64,000 nucleotides of DNA from Kaistella faecalis. Its GTDB lineage: Bacteria > Bacteroidota > Bacteroidia > Flavobacteriales > Weeksellaceae. The stretch is from NCBI RefSeq assembly GCF_019195395.1, contig NZ_CP078067.1, positions 1,317,783-1,381,782 on the forward strand, written 5' to 3'. Positions 34,380 to 42,752 of this stretch are shown piece after piece; within the stretch, counting starts at the first letter, position 1; every line of letters starts with the position of its first letter. A model generated the notes under the pieces. The model saw only the letters and a program-made list of their open reading frames with translations, searched no databases and was not told where the DNA came from. A program made the translations under genes and the position numbers.

Positions 34380-35033
34380 TTAAAATTCGAGAAATTTTTG
34401 GAAGAAACCGAATCTGTCTTTCAGCAGGTCTTCTTTTTCATCATCATAATATTTATGCACTACGCTGTAGCCATATCTTTCGAACGTCTCATCTATAGAA
34501 CTCGTATTGTCACTGTGAAACTTCAGTGTAATCTGTATATAATCCTCTGTAATCAGATTAATAAAGCAGCCATAAATTTTGCCGTTATTGGACTCAACAA
34601 TCCTTGCTACTTCCGTCATTGAATAATGTCTTCCGTTCGTCTGAACAATCATGATCGCGCCATTTTCTGAGAACAGCGGATATTTTGAAAATTCGTTAAA
34701 GATATCATCGCAAGAGAGATATCCTACGTATTTTTCGTTTTTTGAGATCACAGGAACCACATTGCAGTTGAACGTGTGAAACAATTTGATGGAATCGAGT
34801 AAATTACCGTCATCAAGAATCGCAAACTTTTCAAAGTGAATCTCGAGTGATCCTAATATTCCTTCCGGACTTTCATCTAAAAACGACTGACTGATCGCGC
34901 CCTGATAGACCCCTTTCTTCTTTACAAATACATGAGAATACCCAAATTCCTTCGCCATTTCATTAGCATCATCTATCGAGTCGCTGGAATTAAAAGCCGG
35001 ATAATCTTTAGAAATGTAATCTTTGATAAACAT
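34380..35033 (-). CDS. CBS-domain protein linked to nadK
   Basis: A 217-aa protein. Residues 1-120 form a CBS pair: MFIKDYISKDYPAFNSSDSIDDANEMAKEFGYSHVFVKKKG, then FAILDDGNLLDSIKLFHTFNCNVVPVISKNEKYVGYLS. Residues about 130-200 look like an ACT-type regulatory fold (IMIVQTNGRHYSMTEVARIVESNNGKIYGCFINL). CBS pairs usually bind adenosyl nucleotides. Its place directly before nadK suggests sensing of the nucleotide pool, which is inference. Confidence 0.82.
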   Translation of the reverse strand: MFIKDYISKDYPAFNSSDSIDDANEMAKEFGYSHVFVKKKGVYQGAISQSFLDESPEGILGSLEIHFEKFAILDDGNLLDSIKLFHTFNCNVVPVISKNEKYVGYLSCDDIFNEFSKYPLFSENGAIMIVQTNGRHYSMTEVARIVESNNGKIYGCFINLITEDYIQITLKFHSDNTSSIDETFERYGYSVVHKYYDDEKEDLLKDRFGFFQKFLEF

Positions 35034-35103
35034 AATGCTAATTTAGGAAAATATTAAAAAACGAATGCTGTTTTACAAATTTTTCAAGATTATTGAAAAA
35101 TAG

Positions 35104-35136
35104 TTTGCTTTGTATGGAAACAAAAATATATCTTTG
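35104..35136 (+). promoter_or_regulatory. Promoter of a candidate small RNA
   Basis: TTTG (35104-35107) and TATCTTTG (35129-35136), spaced 21 nt, match the Bacteroidetes -33/-7 layout. No plus-strand protein gene follows; instead an intrinsic terminator comes 37 nt later. Confidence 0.6.
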
Positions 35137-35141
35137 TCGCC

Positions 35142-35208
35142 TTTCATTTTTACTTTTTATTAGATTTATTTCAAACTGCACTGTCCATTGGGCTTTGCAG
35201 TTTTTTAT
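35142..35208 (+). ncRNA. Candidate ~67-nt small RNA
   Basis: The segment is bounded by the promoter described just upstream and by a plus-strand terminator. That terminator has an 8-bp stem AAACTGCA (35173-35180) with TGCAGTTT (35196-35203), extended by an inner GTCC/GGGC helix, and a T6-A-T6 tract. The 5' half is U-rich and unstructured, as in many Hfq-independent small RNAs. It lies between the CBS gene (divergent) and the EamA gene (convergent), whose stop overlaps the T-tract. On the minus strand the hairpin has only a weak U-tract, so it fits a plus-strand transcript best. Not matched to a known RNA family. Confidence 0.5.
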
Positions 35209-36089
35209 TTTTTCACTGTAGGCATCTGCCGAAGGAAAATTAATCCTCCTAGAATAATCAGCGCACCGAACCCCTGCATCATTGTAAGTTTTTCGCCATC
35301 TAATACCCCCCAAATGATTGCCACAACAGGCATTAACAAGGTTACAGTAGAGGCAAACAGCGGAGTAGAAACACTCAAAAGCCTGTAATTCAGCATCATC
35401 GCCAAACCCGTTCCAAAAATCGAAAGGAGGCTTACAAAACCCAAACCTTCCCATAAACTTGTGTTCATCTGCAGATTATTAAAAAATCCGGCAAACACTA
35501 AAGCGACCATGGACGGAATGATCAAAACGAATGAAAATACAAATGCAGAAAGGATTTTGGCAGGAATATCATTTAACTTCGATTTCACCGTCGTGGTGCT
35601 AACCGCATAACATAAGGTTGCAAGAAGAAGAAGCAAAATAGGGATAAGTTTAAACTGCCCGCCTTCGCCGCCGGAAAACGCAAGTATACACGCACCGCTA
35701 AAACTGATGACGACTCCAATAATCTGCCTTTTAGTTGTTTGAAATTTCCAAAGCAACGCTCCGACGATAATCACGAAAATCGGCATCATCGAATTGATGA
35801 TTCCCGCAATGCTGCTGCTGACCTCTGTTTCAGCAATCGGGAAAAGAAACATCGGGATGAAATTTCCTGTTACTGCAGCCAAAATAAGCCACTTCAAATG
35901 TTTCGTGGGAAACTTGCGGATATTCATTAGTGCAAAAGGAAGCAGAATAATTCCTGCAATTAAAACCCGCAGCGCTCCTACTTCGTAAGGATTAAAATGC
36001 TCAAGCGATTTTTTAATGAGTATAAAAGATGAACCCCAAATCACGGAGAGCAGCACGAGTAAAATCCATTTTTCTTTTTCAGGATTCAT
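35205..36089 (-). CDS. EamA family (DMT) transporter
   Basis: A 294-aa protein with ten membrane segments in two EamA repeats. The first begins VLLSVIWGSSFILIKKSLEHFNPYEVGALRVLIAG; the second covers the region from AFVFSFVLIIPSM to the end, with ASTVTLLMPVVAIIWGVLDGE. Members export metabolites such as amino acids or purines; the substrate is unknown. Its start overlaps the end of aat by 11 nt. Confidence 0.92.
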   Translation of the reverse strand: MNPEKEKWILLVLLSVIWGSSFILIKKSLEHFNPYEVGALRVLIAGIILLPFALMNIRKFPTKHLKWLILAAVTGNFIPMFLFPIAETEVSSSIAGIINSMMPIFVIIVGALLWKFQTTKRQIIGVVISFSGACILAFSGGEGGQFKLIPILLLLLATLCYAVSTTTVKSKLNDIPAKILSAFVFSFVLIIPSMVALVFAGFFNNLQMNTSLWEGLGFVSLLSIFGTGLAMMLNYRLLSVSTPLFASTVTLLMPVVAIIWGVLDGEKLTMMQGFGALIILGGLIFLRQMPTVKK

Positions 36090-36726
36090 TGTTTCTTTTT
36101 AAAATATGTAAATAATCGTTTTTAGGAATCATTCGCGCACCCAGACTTTGGAGATGTTGGGAATGAATCTGACAATCTATAAGTTCAAGATCCTCATTCT
36201 GTAAGATAAAATTAAGAAATCCGGCTTTCGATGCGTTGCTCACTTTGGCAAACATGCTTTCGCCGCAAAAAACTTTACCGATCTGCATCCCATAAAACCC
36301 GCCTACCAATTCACCATTCTGCCAGACTTCAAAACTTTTGGCAAAGCCATATTCGTGAAGTATTGTAAAAGATTTTATTAATTCACCGGAAATCCAGGTT
36401 CCATCCTGATCCTTTCTGTACGCGTTTTTGCACTGGGTCATTACTTCGCTGAAACATTTGTTTTCGGTAAAGGTAAAAATACCGTCTTTCAAAATCTTCT
36501 TCATGGATTTCGAAATCTTAGCCTCATCCGGAAAAAGCACAAATCGGGGATCAGGACACCACCAGAGAATTTCCTCCCCCTCATTAAACCACGGAAAAAG
36601 CCCGAGCTGATAGGCAAATAAAAGCCGCTCAGGAGACAGATCGCCCCCGATGGCAAGCAAACCGCTTTCGGAATCGGTTAATTCCGGATCAGGAAAAGAA
36701 ATTTCATGAGGGTCAAGTAAAACCAT
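36079..36726 (-). CDS. aat: Leucyl/phenylalanyl-tRNA--protein transferase
   Basis: Adds Leu or Phe to the N-terminus of proteins with basic N-termini, marking them for ClpAP through the N-end rule. A 215-aa protein with family motifs GLLAIGGDLSPERLLFAYQLGLFPWF, WWCPDPRFVLFPDE, GTWISGELIKSFTILHEYGFAKSFEVW and GGFYGMQIGKVFCGESMFAKVSNASK. Translationally coupled to the downstream EamA gene by an 11-nt overlap. Confidence 0.96.
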   Translation of the reverse strand: MVLLDPHEISFPDPELTDSESGLLAIGGDLSPERLLFAYQLGLFPWFNEGEEILWWCPDPRFVLFPDEAKISKSMKKILKDGIFTFTENKCFSEVMTQCKNAYRKDQDGTWISGELIKSFTILHEYGFAKSFEVWQNGELVGGFYGMQIGKVFCGESMFAKVSNASKAGFLNFILQNEDLELIDCQIHSQHLQSLGARMIPKNDYLHILKRNNES

Positions 36727-36738
36727 TTTTCAAAAATT

Positions 36739-36767
36739 AAATCCTGCTCTTGAAAAAAGCAGGATTT
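36739..36767 (-). terminator. Terminator between DUF3127 gene and aat
   Basis: A 10-bp stem AAATCCTGCT (36739-36748) with AGCAGGATTT (36758-36767). Both flanks are A/T-rich, so it could act in either direction. On the minus strand it ends the DUF3127 gene 27 nt past its stop. Confidence 0.75.
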
Positions 36768-36793
36768 TTTATAGATTTTTTATTCCGTGAAAT

Positions 36794-37174
36794 TTAGAAT
36801 GGTAAATCGTCATCATCTTCAGCGAAAACATCTGTATTGGAAGCTGCAGGTTTTGCATCTGCATTTCTTGCCTGAACTGGTTCATTAAAATCACCTGCTC
36901 CGTCAACTTTTTCGATTCTCCAGCCGGTTATGGAATTGAAATATTTTACCTCGCCTTGTGGAGAAGTCCATTCTCTTCCTCCGATATTGATAGAAACCTT
37001 TACTTTATCACCTTCTTTATAGACATTAAGCAAATCTCCTTTTTCTTTTAGAAATTCTATGCTGATTGGCTGCGGATACTGCTCTTCGGTCACAATAACC
37101 ATTTCTCTTTTCTGAAAGCCGCTCGCAAAAGTCTGAACGTCACCTAGTTTCTTTATAATCCCTTGTAATTCCAT
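36794..37174 (-). CDS. DUF3127 protein, OB-fold-like, with SSB-type acidic tail
   Basis: A 126-aa protein. Residues 1-90 match DUF3127 (MELQGIIKKLGDVQTFASGFQKREMVIVTEEQYPQPISIEF...GWRIEKV), a family with an OB-like beta pattern. A flexible Asn/Ala/Pro linker leads to the last eight residues, EDDDDLPF, which closely resemble the DDDIPF tip that SSB uses to recruit DNA-repair and replication proteins. This suggests a paralogous or accessory nucleic-acid-binding protein, not the main Ssb, whose canonical core is not seen. Confidence 0.85.
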   Translation of the reverse strand: MELQGIIKKLGDVQTFASGFQKREMVIVTEEQYPQPISIEFLKEKGDLLNVYKEGDKVKVSINIGGREWTSPQGEVKYFNSITGWRIEKVDGAGDFNEPVQARNADAKPAASNTDVFAEDDDDLPF

Positions 37175-37269
37175 AATTGATTGTTAAAGGTGTAAAAGTA
37201 ATAAATAAAGGATAGAAAAAGAAGATGGGATTTAAAAAGTTTAAAAAAATTAAAATTTCTAAAATTTTC

Positions 37270-37301
37270 TTGCATTAAAAGGGAAAAAGTATATATATTT
37301 G
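37270..37301 (+). promoter_or_regulatory. Promoter of the tRNA operon
   Basis: TTG (37270-37272) and TATATTTG (37294-37301) are spaced 21 nt, a good fit to the Bacteroidetes consensus. It lies 30 nt before the first tRNA. Confidence 0.75.
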
Positions 37302-37331
37302 CACTCACAAAAAAAGAGAAGAAGTTAATTA

Positions 37332-37413
37332 GCGGATGTGATGTAATTGGTAGCCATGCCAGACTTAGGATCTGGTGCTGTGAGGCGTGTGGGTTCGAGT
37401 CCCTCCATCCGCA
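37332..37413 (+). tRNA. tRNA-Leu (UAG)
   Basis: An 82-nt cloverleaf. The acceptor GCGGATG pairs with CATCCGC, discriminator A. The anticodon stem CCAGA/TCTGG encloses loop CTTAGGA, giving anticodon TAG. It has the long variable arm of leucine tRNAs and a T-loop TTCGAGT. CCA is not encoded. First of three. Confidence 0.95.
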
Positions 37414-37421
37414 CTTTTATT

Positions 37422-37494
<73 letters not shown>

Positions 37495-37507
37495 CAACAA
37501 TCTACCT

Positions 37508-37591
37508 GCCTTGGTGGTGGAACTGGTAGACACGCAGGACTTAAAATCCTGTATCCGCAAGGATGTACGGGTTCAAGTCCCGTCCGAGGTA
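37508..37591 (+). tRNA. tRNA-Leu (UAA)
   Basis: An 84-nt cloverleaf. The acceptor GCCTTGG pairs with CCGAGGT (one G-U at the end), discriminator A. The anticodon loop CTTAAAA gives anticodon TAA. A long variable arm is present (class II), and the T-loop is TTCAAGT. Third of the operon. Confidence 0.95.
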
Positions 37592-37595
37592 CTTT

Positions 37596-37629
37596 AAACG
37601 CTGTTAATCTTCATTGATTTTCAGCGTTT
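37596..37629 (+). terminator. tRNA operon terminator
   Basis: An 8-bp stem AAACGCTG (37596-37603) with CAGCGTTT (37622-37629), followed by a TTTTGTTTT tract. Confidence 0.8.
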
Positions 37630-37696
37630 TTTGTTTTGTGCCAAACGCTTCGGCAAACATTTTGTAACTTTATTTGTATAAAAAATACAACATGTT

Positions 37697-38038
37697 ATGG
37701 CAAATCACAATTTAAAAACACTTTCCCAAGTGCTTAATATCCTGCGCGGACGGGGAATCACAAAGGAAATCTGCATGAACGAGCAAAAGCAGTTTGTTCT
37801 GGAAGGCACAGATACTATTTACAAGCCCAGCGATTTGTGCATCGTAAAATCATATCGTTTTGAGGGCGACAGCAGCCCGGATGATAATGCGGTGCTTTAT
37901 GTAACGCAGGACAGAGATGGAATTCAATCCCTGATCATCGACTCTTACGGAGCTGACAGCAATTATTCAGGAGAAGAATTTGATAATTTTCTGAGAGAAA
38001 TTCCGGTGGAAGAACGTGAAGATTTTGACATCGATTAA
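37697..38038 (+). CDS. Conserved hypothetical protein
   Basis: A 113-aa soluble acidic protein with no signal peptide. N-terminal segment HNLKTLSQVLNILRGRGITKEICMNEQKQFVLEG, then an alternating strand/helix pattern and an acidic end (VEEREDFDID). I recognise this as a protein seen widely in Flavobacteria but know no function. Its stop is 15 nt from the stop of the convergent AsmA-like gene, with one terminator hairpin shared between them. Confidence 0.75.
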   Translation: MANHNLKTLSQVLNILRGRGITKEICMNEQKQFVLEGTDTIYKPSDLCIVKSYRFEGDSSPDDNAVLYVTQDRDGIQSLIIDSYGADSNYSGEEFDNFLREIPVEEREDFDID

Positions 38039-38044
38039 AAATTC

Positions 38045-38067
38045 AATCCGAAATCAGTTTTCGGATT
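38045..38067 (+). terminator. Terminator overlapping a convergent stop codon
   Basis: A 9-bp stem AATCCGAAA (38045-38053) with TTTCGGATT (38059-38067) and a T-run on the plus strand. The stop codon of the minus-strand AsmA-like gene lies in the loop. Confidence 0.82.
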
Positions 38068-40702
38068 TTTTCTTGAAAATATTTCGGAGAACCCCTTTCT
38101 CTTTAATTTTTTCCTTTGTTTGCTGCGCTTTTTCTTTTACTTCCTGCTTTGTTTCTTTAATATCGGTCTTATTCTGTTCAAGTGCCGTTTTTGTATTTTC
38201 AACAGTAGTCTTCACTTTTTTCTCTGTATTTTCAACATTTTTCCCTATCAGCGTTTTCTTTAAACCTTCTTCAATACCTTTCCAGAAGAGATTAAAAAAA
38301 GATTTAGAGGGATCTCTTATAATATTATCAACAGGAACCGACTCTGGATATTTTCCTGAATCTGTCTTCACAAAAATATTAGCTACTGCGGATAATATTT
38401 TGTTTTTCTCACCTGTTTCCTTTAATACCGAAACCCGTAAATCCTGATGTTTCATATTTAAAATTCCGTTCAGACCTTTATTGTTTCCTTTGAAATTAAA
38501 AATCAGATCCGAGATCAATCCTGTTGCACGGATTTTCAGATAAGGTTCAATAAAAGGATTAACACGCGAGGCAGGCAGATCGGCAATATTTCCTGCAATG
38601 CTAAAAACGTCGCTCATGTTTGCTGTATCAAAATCCCACCTCACATTCATTGGCGACGCGTTCATAAATAGACAGCTTATAGTTATCGGGACCTGAGTCG
38701 GTTTGCCTTTCATCTTTCCTGAATTCAGATTTTTTACGTTCATGTTGAAATTATTGAAAGTAAGTTTGCCCGGTCCGTCCGACTTTTTTGTGTCTTCCTC
38801 ATATTCCAGAACCGAATTTTTGACCTCTGTATTCTGTATATATAAAGGAAACTTAATGGTTCTCAGTAATTTAGAATAAAGTGGTTTTTCAGTTAAATCA
38901 TCTTTGGGAATTTTACTGCGGAAGATATTCGCATTCATCCCCGTCAGCGTAAGCTGGGAGGCATCGATGAATTTTTGAGCCGACCATAAATCCCAGTTTC
39001 CTTTCAATGAAATCTGGTTAACTTTGAGATCGTATAAATCCTTTTCCGTCGGAACCATACGGATATATTGAGCCCGGAAAACCGTCGGCTTCATCACAAA
39101 ATTAGAAATCTGCGCTCCGTCTTTACTGAATTTCAATAACGAAGCTGATAAATTGTAGAACTGCGTTCTGTAACTGAAGTTTCTTGTTGTGGCACTGTAA
39201 AAACCGGTTTTGAAAGGAAATTCCTTTTTTGCAGTCTTTGCATTCATTTCCAGGTTTTGGATTTTCGCATTCAAATCATTAAAAACCAACGGACGGCCAC
39301 CTTTATCGTAAACCAAATTGGAGTTTTGAATCGCAATATTTTTAATAATCAAAGGAAAATGAATTCCCTTAAAATCTGCCTGCTTCTTTGTAGGATTGTC
39401 TGCAGCCGAAATCTTACCGTTTAGAGTGCTTACCAAAACATTTTCTACATTGAGTTTAAGCTTATTTTCTACAAATTTGAATTCATTGATCTTAAGATTA
39501 ATTCTCCGCACATTTAAATCCATCAGTGTTTTATCAGATTTTGACTGAGTTGGCTTTATCGAGATATTTCCGAGATCAACCGCTTTCGGACTTAGAGAAA
39601 CTGCCGCAATCTGCATACTTTCTGTTTCTGAGGAGAAACCTATGTTTTTTCCTGAAATTTTAAAATCTGCATACTGAAATGGAAGCGGATCTTTAGAAGT
39701 ATCACCATTCATAAGGAACTTACTAATATCAAGACTGATATTTTCAGCATTTAAACGGGGAGTGCCATTGGGTTTCAGAACAGTTATTTTTGCATTCTTC
39801 ATTAAAACCTGCTTCATGTTAACATCATAGGTGAAATCTTTCTGGGCAGCGGCTTTTGCGTTCGTAGTGAATATCTGTAATTCGGGATTACTAAAAACCG
39901 CATTGGCCAGCATTACCTTATTGCCTTCCAGAGCGATATCTGTAAACTGCATTTCAGAGGTTTTGAAATCGTAAAGATTCTTTTTCGCCGGATAAAACCT
40001 AATGAAATCTCTTTGTGAAAGCAGCGGAGTTACCGTAAAATCTACAAGACTCATTTTCCGCTCTTTCGTCGTAATATGTTTAGCGGTGACTGCATAAACA
40101 GGATCAGGACGGAAAAAGAAGTTCTTCCCATTGATATCGTACTGGTCAAAAACCACAGGCAGTTTGTTTTCAACTGATTCTTCAGTCATCTGCAGATTTT
40201 CTACATTAAGGTTAAGATCCTGAACCGATAAAAATTTCTGTTTGGTATGTTTGAACACCTGCAGGGTGCCGCCACTGATTTTAAGATTTTGAAAAACTAC
40301 AGGATTGCATTTTTTCCCTGTTTTATCATTAATTGGTTTCGCCAGAATGATGTTGAGATTAGGATTTCGAAGCAGCAGATTAGAGCTGTTGATGCGTTTG
40401 TTGAACAGGGCGTCATAAATCCCCAGCCTAGAAACCGATAACGTATCGACCGTTCCCTGTATTCTTATTACATTTTGGTTTTCAGGATTTTTATTGTTCA
40501 CCGTAATTCCCGAAGCAAAAATATTTCCGGTACCTAAATCCACGTCGAGCGAATGGTAAGAAATTTTGTAATCGGAATTGTTTTTAATATAGCCTGGCAG
40601 TTTGCTTTTCAGCCAGAAATTAATTCCGAAGTTTGCCACTAAAATAAGCAGAAACAGAATTCCTAAGATCCTCAGTAAAATCCTAAAATAGTTTTTCTTC
40701 AT
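38054..40702 (-). CDS. AsmA-like envelope protein with C-terminal coiled coil
   Basis: The ATG at 40702 (MKKNYFRILLRILG) is chosen because it leads straight into a single N-terminal membrane anchor; an earlier in-frame ATG only adds nine residues. This gives 882 aa. After the anchor comes a long repetitive beta-rich region of AsmA/DUF748 type with repeated blocks such as NLNLNVENLQM and NFNMNVKNLNSG. AsmA-like proteins are bridge-like lipid carriers between inner and outer membranes. The last ~70 residues are a highly charged coiled coil (KTTVENTKTALEQNKTDIKE...), an unusual addition. No operon partners. Confidence 0.78.
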   Translation of the reverse strand: MKKNYFRILLRILGILFLLILVANFGINFWLKSKLPGYIKNNSDYKISYHSLDVDLGTGNIFASGITVNNKNPENQNVIRIQGTVDTLSVSRLGIYDALFNKRINSSNLLLRNPNLNIILAKPINDKTGKKCNPVVFQNLKISGGTLQVFKHTKQKFLSVQDLNLNVENLQMTEESVENKLPVVFDQYDINGKNFFFRPDPVYAVTAKHITTKERKMSLVDFTVTPLLSQRDFIRFYPAKKNLYDFKTSEMQFTDIALEGNKVMLANAVFSNPELQIFTTNAKAAAQKDFTYDVNMKQVLMKNAKITVLKPNGTPRLNAENISLDISKFLMNGDTSKDPLPFQYADFKISGKNIGFSSETESMQIAAVSLSPKAVDLGNISIKPTQSKSDKTLMDLNVRRINLKINEFKFVENKLKLNVENVLVSTLNGKISAADNPTKKQADFKGIHFPLIIKNIAIQNSNLVYDKGGRPLVFNDLNAKIQNLEMNAKTAKKEFPFKTGFYSATTRNFSYRTQFYNLSASLLKFSKDGAQISNFVMKPTVFRAQYIRMVPTEKDLYDLKVNQISLKGNWDLWSAQKFIDASQLTLTGMNANIFRSKIPKDDLTEKPLYSKLLRTIKFPLYIQNTEVKNSVLEYEEDTKKSDGPGKLTFNNFNMNVKNLNSGKMKGKPTQVPITISCLFMNASPMNVRWDFDTANMSDVFSIAGNIADLPASRVNPFIEPYLKIRATGLISDLIFNFKGNNKGLNGILNMKHQDLRVSVLKETGEKNKILSAVANIFVKTDSGKYPESVPVDNIIRDPSKSFFNLFWKGIEEGLKKTLIGKNVENTEKKVKTTVENTKTALEQNKTDIKETKQEVKEKAQQTKEKIKEKGVLRNIFKKKSEN

Positions 40703-40771
40703 TTTTTTGAAGATTAAATTCTGTGCCAATCAGTTCGCAGGTAAACAAAGGAAATTTAAAAAACTGTAATC

Positions 40772-41563
40772 TTAAATTTCCAAATCAATCACATACCCTT
40801 CGTGTCCTCTAACATTTATAAAATTGCCGCCCTCAAAAGAAAGATACTGTCCTTTTATTCCTTTTAAAACACCTTCGAATTCAGGTTTTTTGTCCAGGGT
40901 GAATGAATTTATTTTTTCAGGAGCCTCATAAGGATAATCGAGGCGGAGCATTTCATGTTCCATTGAATAGAAGTTTTTGAAATTATCCGGGAAATAATCT
41001 TTTATCTTTTCGCGGAAGTCGGCAAGATCCAAATCATCTTCGAAATCATCTTCCAACATTTTGCGCCAGTTGGTTTTATCCGCAAGATGCTCTTTAAGCG
41101 CGACCTCGATCATTCCAGCTTCGTAACGGTTGTCGGTTTTAGCGATCGGAAGCGCGAAAGTAGCACCCTGGTCAATCCACCGGGTCGGAATTTGGGAATG
41201 GCGGGTAACTCCTACTTTTACATCTCCTGTATAAGCCAGGTACACAATGTGGGGCTGTAACTGAATTGCTTCTTCTACTGCCAAATCTCGCTCTCCTATA
41301 CCCAAATGCGCGGTTGAAAGTTCCGGACGGATGATCGTATCACTTGCATATGGACTTTCAAAAAAGCATTTCTTACAAAATCCCATGCGGTAAATCTTTT
41401 CTCCGCTGCCGCAGTTTACGCATTCGTAACCGATATGTTTTAATTTTAGAGTTTTCCCGATGAGCTGATTCATATTAATAAGGTCATGGGAAAGATTCAG
41501 GAAATATTGAATGGGTTTCGCGTTTTGCGTTGTCATTTTCAGGATTTGTCCGGAGAACTGCAT
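40772..41563 (-). CDS. DUF2797 protein with zinc ribbon
   Basis: The ATG at 41563 (MQFSGQILKMT) is preferred over 41626, as the longer form adds a hydrophobic stretch not typical of the family. This gives 263 aa. Residues about 45-70 form a four-Cys zinc ribbon (CVNCGSGEKIYRMGFCKKCF). The central block IVYLAYTGDVKVGVTRHSQIPTRWIDQGA is the DUF2797 signature. A role in nucleic-acid transactions is possible but unproven. Divergent from the epimerase gene. Confidence 0.82.
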   Translation of the reverse strand: MQFSGQILKMTTQNAKPIQYFLNLSHDLINMNQLIGKTLKLKHIGYECVNCGSGEKIYRMGFCKKCFFESPYASDTIIRPELSTAHLGIGERDLAVEEAIQLQPHIVYLAYTGDVKVGVTRHSQIPTRWIDQGATFALPIAKTDNRYEAGMIEVALKEHLADKTNWRKMLEDDFEDDLDLADFREKIKDYFPDNFKNFYSMEHEMLRLDYPYEAPEKINSFTLDKKPEFEGVLKGIKGQYLSFEGGNFINVRGHEGYVIDLEI

Positions 41564-41603
41564 ATTTGAATATTTCAGTAAAAATAATGATTTGAATTTA
41601 ATT

Positions 41604-41611
41604 AAATTTGT
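41604..41611 (+). promoter_or_regulatory. Epimerase promoter, -7 element
   Basis: TAAATTTG matches TAnnTTTG and lies about 18 nt before the ATG. Position may be off by one base. Confidence 0.5.
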
Positions 41612-41628
41612 AAGACTAAAAAACAAAG

Positions 41629-42654
41629 ATGAAATATTTAGTTACCGGTGGAAGCGGCTTTATCGGTTCGCATCTGGTAGAACATTTACTGAAAAACAGA
41701 CATTCTGTCATTAATATTGACAATTTTGATGATTTTTATGATTACAGGATAAAAATCAGAAATACTTTGGAGTCCGTAGGAAAACCTTTCGAATTTTCGT
41801 TTCATAATAAGGAGCATGACATTGAAAAACTCGTTTTCGAAACTTCAAAGAAACACTATCACATTTATTATCAGGACATTCGCGACAAAGACGGCCTTGA
41901 AAAAATATTCGCCAAACATAAAATTGATGCTGTAATTCATTTGGCAGCCTTGGCGGGCGTGCGACCTTCGATAGAAAAACCTTTGGAATATGAAGAAGTA
42001 AACGTGAAAGGCACAATGAATCTGTGGGAACTTTGCCGGGAATATAAAATTAAAAAATTCATTAATGCTTCCAGCTCAAGTATTTACGGAAACAATATTA
42101 AAATTCCTTTTTCTGAAACCGACAATGTAGATCAACCCATTTCACCATACGCAGCAACCAAAAAATGCACTGAAATTCTGGGTCATGTGTATCATAATCT
42201 TTACGGAATCGATATAATACAGCTGAGGTTTTTCACTGTTTATGGGCCAAGACAGCGACCGGATCTGGCGATTCACAAGTTTACAAAACTGATTAATGAC
42301 AATACGGAAATTCCGTTTTATGGTGATGGATCTACCTCCAGAGATTACACTTATATCGATGATATTATCGATGGAATTATGAAATCAATTCAATATTTAC
42401 ATCGAAATAAAAAGGTTTATGAAATCATCAATCTCGGTGAAAACGAAGTTATTACCCTGAATGAAATGCTCGCAACTCTGGAGGAACATTTAGAAAAAAA
42501 ATCAATAAAAAAAATTCTGCCACCGCAACCCGGCGATGTAGACAAAACCAATGCAGATATTACCAAAGCAAGGGCTTTAATAGGCTATCATCCCACCACT
42601 CATTTCCAAAATGGCACAAAAAAGTTTGTGGAATGGTTTTTGAGAAATGGTTGA
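41629..42654 (+). CDS. NAD-dependent epimerase, UDP-glucuronate 4-epimerase-like
   Basis: A 341-aa extended short-chain dehydrogenase. Rossmann motif TGGSGFIGSHL (residues 6-16). The catalytic Ser/Tyr/Lys set is in NASSSSIYGN and Tyr174-x-x-x-Lys178 (SPYAATKK). HLAALAGVRPSIEKP and FFTVYGPRQRPDLAI are typical of UDP-glucuronate (uronic acid) 4-epimerases, and GDGSTSRDYTYIDDI is the family substrate loop. It would supply UDP-galacturonate for surface polysaccharide. No glycosyltransferases adjoin it. UDP-glucose 4-epimerase is the alternative. Confidence 0.87.
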   Translation: MKYLVTGGSGFIGSHLVEHLLKNRHSVINIDNFDDFYDYRIKIRNTLESVGKPFEFSFHNKEHDIEKLVFETSKKHYHIYYQDIRDKDGLEKIFAKHKIDAVIHLAALAGVRPSIEKPLEYEEVNVKGTMNLWELCREYKIKKFINASSSSIYGNNIKIPFSETDNVDQPISPYAATKKCTEILGHVYHNLYGIDIIQLRFFTVYGPRQRPDLAIHKFTKLINDNTEIPFYGDGSTSRDYTYIDDIIDGIMKSIQYLHRNKKVYEIINLGENEVITLNEMLATLEEHLEKKSIKKILPPQPGDVDKTNADITKARALIGYHPTTHFQNGTKKFVEWFLRNG

Positions 42655-42730
42655 TGAAAAAATTTTGAAATAAAAATCAAAGTTTATTGAAACTCAGCGA
42701 CAAAAACCTTTTTTATGTCGCCTAATTTTA

Positions 42731-42738
42731 TACTTTTG
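42731..42738 (+). promoter_or_regulatory. DUF2795 gene promoter, -7 element
   Basis: TACTTTTG followed by C matches TAnnTTTG, 14 nt before the ATG at 42753. Confidence 0.55.
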
Positions 42739-42752
42739 CAAAAAATTATTAT

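Noticed and set aside
35038-35454. 138-codon minus-strand frame spanning the small RNA region
   Set aside because: It overlaps the EamA gene in another frame on the same strand and reads as low-complexity, Cys/Phe-rich sequence. Promoter and terminator signals there point to the plus strand.
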